Shown here: positions 54,193 to 57,242 of the stretch, one piece after another
Numbering within the stretch: position 1 is the stretch's first letter
How the letters are laid out: every line of letters starts with the position of its first letter
Assembly (NCBI GenBank): GCA_017995195.1
Contig: JAGOJI010000002.1
Location: forward strand, 1 to 57,242
DNA length: 57,242 nt
Direction of reading: 5' to 3'
Source: Cloacibacterium sp.
Lineage (GTDB): Bacteria > Bacteroidota > Bacteroidia > Flavobacteriales > Weeksellaceae
Notes under the pieces: model-generated
Databases searched by the model: none
Seen by the model: only the letters and a program-made list of their open reading frames with translations
What the model was told of the DNA's origin: nothing
Translations under genes and position numbers: made by a program

Positions 54193-54276
54193 TTAATTCA
54201 AAAAAACGTTATAAAACGTGAGGTATTCTTTGTATTCAAAACCGGCGTGGTCGCAGGCGATGGCTATTTTTTTCGT
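54193..54276 (-). pseudogene. remnant of an rpiB-like gene 5' end
   Basis: The minus strand translates as KKIAIACDHAGFEYKEYL, an unmistakable RpiB N-terminus, then decays to a stop after 28 codons. The expected ATG is ACG. The intact rpiB begins 133 bases downstream with a similar but distinct sequence (IAIASDHAGHETKEFL), sharing GACCACGCCGG at the DNA level. This is a fragment of a second rpiB, either a tandem paralogue or the original gene replaced by the present one. Confidence 0.7.
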
Positions 54277-55154
54277 TTTTTTACTTTTGATTTCTTACAA
54301 ATTTACTTCAAAATACTTAACTTCAAATTGCGTGTTTCAAACACAAGGCAAAACAAAGATTTCTTTATAATGCGTGAAAATATTTTCAAGACAGACAAAG
54401 GTGCTTTACTTATGAAACAAAAAATTTGAATTACTTTGATAAATATTATGCCTTTGTTTGGTTTAAAAGCATAATAATTTTAAAAAATATTTGTCTAACC
54501 TTGTGTTAAAAAAACATTTTTGACTTGTTTTTAATTTTATCCACAATACATTTTAAAAACATCTTTTCATAACCCCCTGATTTATAATCTTCTATAAGGA
54601 CGAAAGAATTCGTAATCAGTTGAAAATACATCAATTAACATTATAGAAATTTTGGTGTGAAGAACATTGACAAACCTTGTGGAAAAGTTGGAGTAAGATT
54701 CTCTTTTTTTATTAAAATTAAATTCATATTGCAGAAATATTTTTGGATTTCCGGAATCTTTTTTAAGAAAGTTGAAGTACAGATATGATGAAGTTTTCAA
54801 GAATGGATTTTCTAACAAATGCTTTGCACAACAGTTATTGACAATTGTTGGTAACCCCTAAAAACCATTAAAAATCAATTAATTATAATGTTAATTAATT
54901 ATGAACTAAGTTTGAACCAAATGTGATGAAATAAATTCTTTTATTTCTCCACAAAAACCCGAGCTACAACAACATCTACATTTCTCTTTTTTTATAATAA
55001 AGAAAAAAATGTTGAATAATGTAGTTCGAAATTTTGTGGAATTTTGGCAGCTAATTTTTTAATTAACTTGAAAAGAAATCCTAAATTTGTGGAAGTAAAT
55101 TTTCAGGTAAAAAATAAGGTTTTACTTTATACATTTTAATAATAAAAATATCCA
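54277..55154. other. AT-rich non-coding region with DnaA-box-like sites, candidate oriC
   Basis: About 880 bases have no convincing gene. TCCACA cores occur five times: TTATCCACA, a perfect DnaA box, at 54537-54545; TTTTCCACA on the minus strand at 54678-54686; TTCTCCACA at 54945-54953; and minus-strand TTCCACA sites at 55035-55041 and 55088-55094. T-rich and A-rich tracts lie between them, and a hairpin-forming ACATTT/AAATGT region at about 54977-55011. Most genes to the left point left and pgk points right, as expected next to an origin. The rplU operon on the plus strand argues mildly against this. Confidence 0.45.
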
Positions 55155-56345
55155 ATGAAAACTGTAAACGATTTCAATTTTTCAGGCAAAAAAGCCCTTA
55201 TTCGTGTAGATTTTAATGTCCCTCAAGATGCCCAATTCAAAGTAACCGATAATTCAAGAATTGTAGCCGCAAAACCTACTATCGATAAAATACTGAATGA
55301 TGGAGGAGCTGTGATACTCATGTCACACTTAGGAAGACCAAAAGGAAAAGTAAATCCGGATTTTTCGCTGAAAAATATTGTAGAAGAAGTATCCAAAGTT
55401 CTTGGAAAAGAAGTAAAGTTTTGCAATGATTGTATAGGAAATGATGCCGAAGAAATGGCAAAAAAATTACAACCGGGCGATATTTTACTATTAGAGAATT
55501 TACGTTTTTATAATGAAGAGGAGAGTGGCGACAAAAATTTTGCAGAGAAGCTGGCAAAATTGGCAGATATTTATGTGAATGATGCTTTTGGAACAGCACA
55601 CAGAGAACACGCTTCTACTGCAGTAATTGCTCAGTTTTTTTCTTCAACGAAATGTTTCGGTTTACTGATGGCAAAAGAATTAGAGGCTATAGATAAAGTA
55701 TTACATAGCGGAGAAAGACCTATAACTGCTATTTTGGGAGGTTCTAAAGTTTCCACGAAGATTACCATTATCGAAAATATTTTACCGGCTATAGACAACC
55801 TTATTATCGGCGGAGGTATGGCATTTACTTTCATCAAGGCAAAAGGAGGAAAAACAGGAACTTCTTTGGTAGAAGAAGATAAAATGGATTTGGCTTTGGA
55901 AATTTTGAAGAAAGCAGAAGAAAACAATGTAAAAGTATATATCCCTGTAGATATGGTAGTGGCAGATGCATTTTCCAATGATGCAGAAAGAAAGGAAGTA
56001 GATGCGTATGATATTCCGGAAGGTTGGATGGGATTAGATGTAGGTGCGAAGAGTATAGCCATCAATCATGATGTGTTGATGAACTCTAAAACCATTCTTT
56101 GGAACGGGCCTTTAGGTGTTTTTGAGATGCCGAATTTCGCCAATGGAACAGTAGAATTAGGCAATAGCATTGCAGAAGCCACAAAATTAGGAGCATTTTC
56201 GCTTGTTGGAGGCGGAGATTCTGTAGCTTTTGTGAAACAATTTAAATATGATGACAAGGTATCTTATGTTTCCACAGGTGGTGGAGCCATGTTGGAATCT
56301 TTGGAAGGTTTGGAACTTCCGGGGGTTGCTGCGATTAATAAGTAA
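55155..56345 (+). CDS. pgk: phosphoglycerate kinase
   Basis: A 396-residue glycolytic enzyme that transfers phosphate between 1,3-bisphosphoglycerate and ADP. Diagnostic blocks are [86 protein letters not shown] and the C-terminal [13 protein letters not shown] and [13 protein letters not shown]. It is a single gene with its own terminator. Confidence 0.97.
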   Translation: MKTVNDFNFSGKKALIRVDFNVPQDAQFKVTDNSRIVAAKPTIDKILNDGGAVILMSHLGRPKGKVNPDFSLKNIVEEVSKVLGKEVKFCNDCIGNDAEEMAKKLQPGDILLLENLRFYNEEESGDKNFAEKLAKLADIYVNDAFGTAHREHASTAVIAQFFSSTKCFGLLMAKELEAIDKVLHSGERPITAILGGSKVSTKITIIENILPAIDNLIIGGGMAFTFIKAKGGKTGTSLVEEDKMDLALEILKKAEENNVKVYIPVDMVVADAFSNDAERKEVDAYDIPEGWMGLDVGAKSIAINHDVLMNSKTILWNGPLGVFEMPNFANGTVELGNSIAEATKLGAFSLVGGGDSVAFVKQFKYDDKVSYVSTGGGAMLESLEGLELPGVAAINK

Positions 56346-56360
56346 TTGACTATCAAGTAT

Positions 56361-56399
56361 AAAAAAGCATTCAAAGAAAATAACTTTGAATGCTTTTTT
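56361..56399. terminator. bidirectional terminator between convergent genes
   Basis: A 16-bp perfect stem (56361-56376 with 56384-56399) ends in A6/T6. It serves pgk and the converging gene. Confidence 0.9.
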
Positions 56400-56416
56400 T
56401 GTTTATAGCAGGTCTT

Positions 56417-57121
56417 TTAGAAAGAATATCCCAAATTAATACCGTATCGGAAAGCAGGGAGACCGAAACTAACCGTGGAAGTATTGTCGCCGTTGTGTTT
56501 AAACTCCTTATCGCCGATCTGACCAAGAAAATCGTACTTGTTTTTAAGCCCTTTTATAGCGTCTTTGTAAAATTCTAAAGGTAAAGGCTGGTTTTTGGTA
56601 ATCGTAAGACTGTTGGAAGAATAACCGGGTCCCATAATTACAAAATCAATAAAAAAATGCTTTTTAATAGGCAGTTTATAACCTGCTTCCAAGCCAAAAG
56701 CATTGCTCACGAGTTTCGCTTTTACATCAATCGGACTGGTTTCGCCGGAAGTAGAGTAGTAGGTACCTTTAACATCGTCGGTATAACTTTGGAATTTGTA
56801 GTAAGCACCCACATAAAATCCGGTATAAGATTTATCGGTGTTTTGCAGATACCATCGGTATTCTGGGATTAATTTAATTCCGGTATAACTAAAATCATTG
56901 GTTTTTATATCGTTGGAATCAAACCCCGAAATCTTGAAAATTCCCGAAGAAAACTTGGTTCCCAAAGAAAGACCTACCGTCATATCTTTATTGATGCCTC
57001 TTTCGTATTGCACTTGAAGCGTTCCGAAAGCAAGATTGGCAGGATTGAAACTGATGTGGTTTTTCTGGGATTCCTGTGCATTTATTCCCAATGCCGAACC
57101 CAATAATAGAGTGAGGATCAA
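56417..57121 (-). CDS. outer-membrane beta-barrel-like protein
   Basis: A 234-residue exported protein with signal peptide (ILTLLLGSALGINAQ). Alternating hydrophobic strands and a terminal aromatic residue (YGINLGYSF) indicate a small outer-membrane beta-barrel. DUF3575-type barrels are similar, but the family is not certain. The only start in frame is a TTG at 57121; a TAA lies seven codons before it and no ATG is visible. The real start may have been lost, or TTG is used. Confidence 0.75.
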   Translation of the reverse strand: MILTLLLGSALGINAQESQKNHISFNPANLAFGTLQVQYERGINKDMTVGLSLGTKFSSGIFKISGFDSNDIKTNDFSYTGIKLIPEYRWYLQNTDKSYTGFYVGAYYKFQSYTDDVKGTYYSTSGETSPIDVKAKLVSNAFGLEAGYKLPIKKHFFIDFVIMGPGYSSNSLTITKNQPLPLEFYKDAIKGLKNKYDFLGQIGDKEFKHNGDNTSTVSFGLPAFRYGINLGYSF

Positions 57122-57242
57122 TACTGTCCTAAATAAAAATTATTAAAAATAGAAACAGCCTAAATACCTATTTTACATTTAGCTTTACATTTAATTTCAA
57201 AAAAGAACCCCTTGATAATAGTTTTTGGGGGTTTCAGGCGGT

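Noticed and set aside
54582-54818. A 78-codon open frame on the minus strand in the gene-free region
   Set aside because: Composition is dominated by F, N, S and Y as expected from AT-rich non-coding DNA, no family or signal is recognisable, and no upstream promoter element stands out.
1-57242. CRISPR arrays and insertion sequences
   Set aside because: No regularly spaced identical repeats and no transposase-like gene were found anywhere in the window.

Overview
The window is about 57 kb of low-GC, AT-rich bacterial chromosome from a member of the Bacteroidota, most likely Flavobacteriia and the family Weeksellaceae (Chryseobacterium/Riemerella-like). The signs are a fused CcoN-CcoO cbb3 oxidase, a long NusB, ribosomal protein L21 with a helix-hairpin-helix tail, many TonB-dependent receptors, promoters of the TTG-N19-TAnnTTTG type, and few Shine-Dalgarno sequences. 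Genus assignment is inference.

Region 1 (1-6675) is the end of an integrated genomic island. It carries a DUF3871 protein, a RecA/Sak4-like AAA ATPase, a DEAH helicase-like gene broken by one frameshift, and a tyrosine integrase. It abuts the 3' end of an intact tRNA-Val(UAC) gene, the probable integration target. The other end lies outside the window.

Region 2 (6787-10839) is ordinary chromosome: folC, a TonB/ExbB-like pair with no ExbD gene between them, a GNAT protein and a small acidic protein.

Region 3 (11016-22049) is a metallophore uptake locus on the minus strand: a FecB-like lipoprotein, FecCD permease, FecE ATPase, three related TonB-dependent receptors and a DUF4198 protein. The first two receptors are recent duplicates that share even their untranslated leaders. 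No biosynthesis gene or dedicated regulator is visible, so the locus looks built for scavenging.

Region 4 (22273-32639) holds membrane proteins (DUF389, DUF502, an acyltransferase), rplU-rpmA, an AspT/YidE-type transporter, nusB-DUF1573-yajC, a small repeat protein, a GH3-family enzyme and a secreted TPR-like protein. A fourth TonB-dependent receptor (32786-35017) sits upstream of that TPR-like protein.

Region 5 (35270-41681) is the cbb3 oxidase operon: ccoS, ccoNO, ccoQ, ccoP, ccoG, ccoH and a TauE/SafE (DsbD_2-like) protein. The copper ATPase ccoI is not in the window.

Region 6 (41987-54059) is housekeeping: DUF2480, lpxB, comEC, tsaB, an SDR, yraN, ldcA, lysE, cls, rnr and rpiB.

Region 7 (54060-55154) is the most unusual stretch. 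It is about 1.1 kb of AT-rich non-coding DNA. It starts with a decayed second copy of the rpiB 5' end. It then carries five TCCACA cores, including one perfect DnaA box (TTATCCACA). Genes to its left are mostly on the minus strand and pgk to its right is on the plus strand, so it is a candidate chromosomal replication origin. The window ends with pgk and an outer-membrane beta-barrel-like protein.
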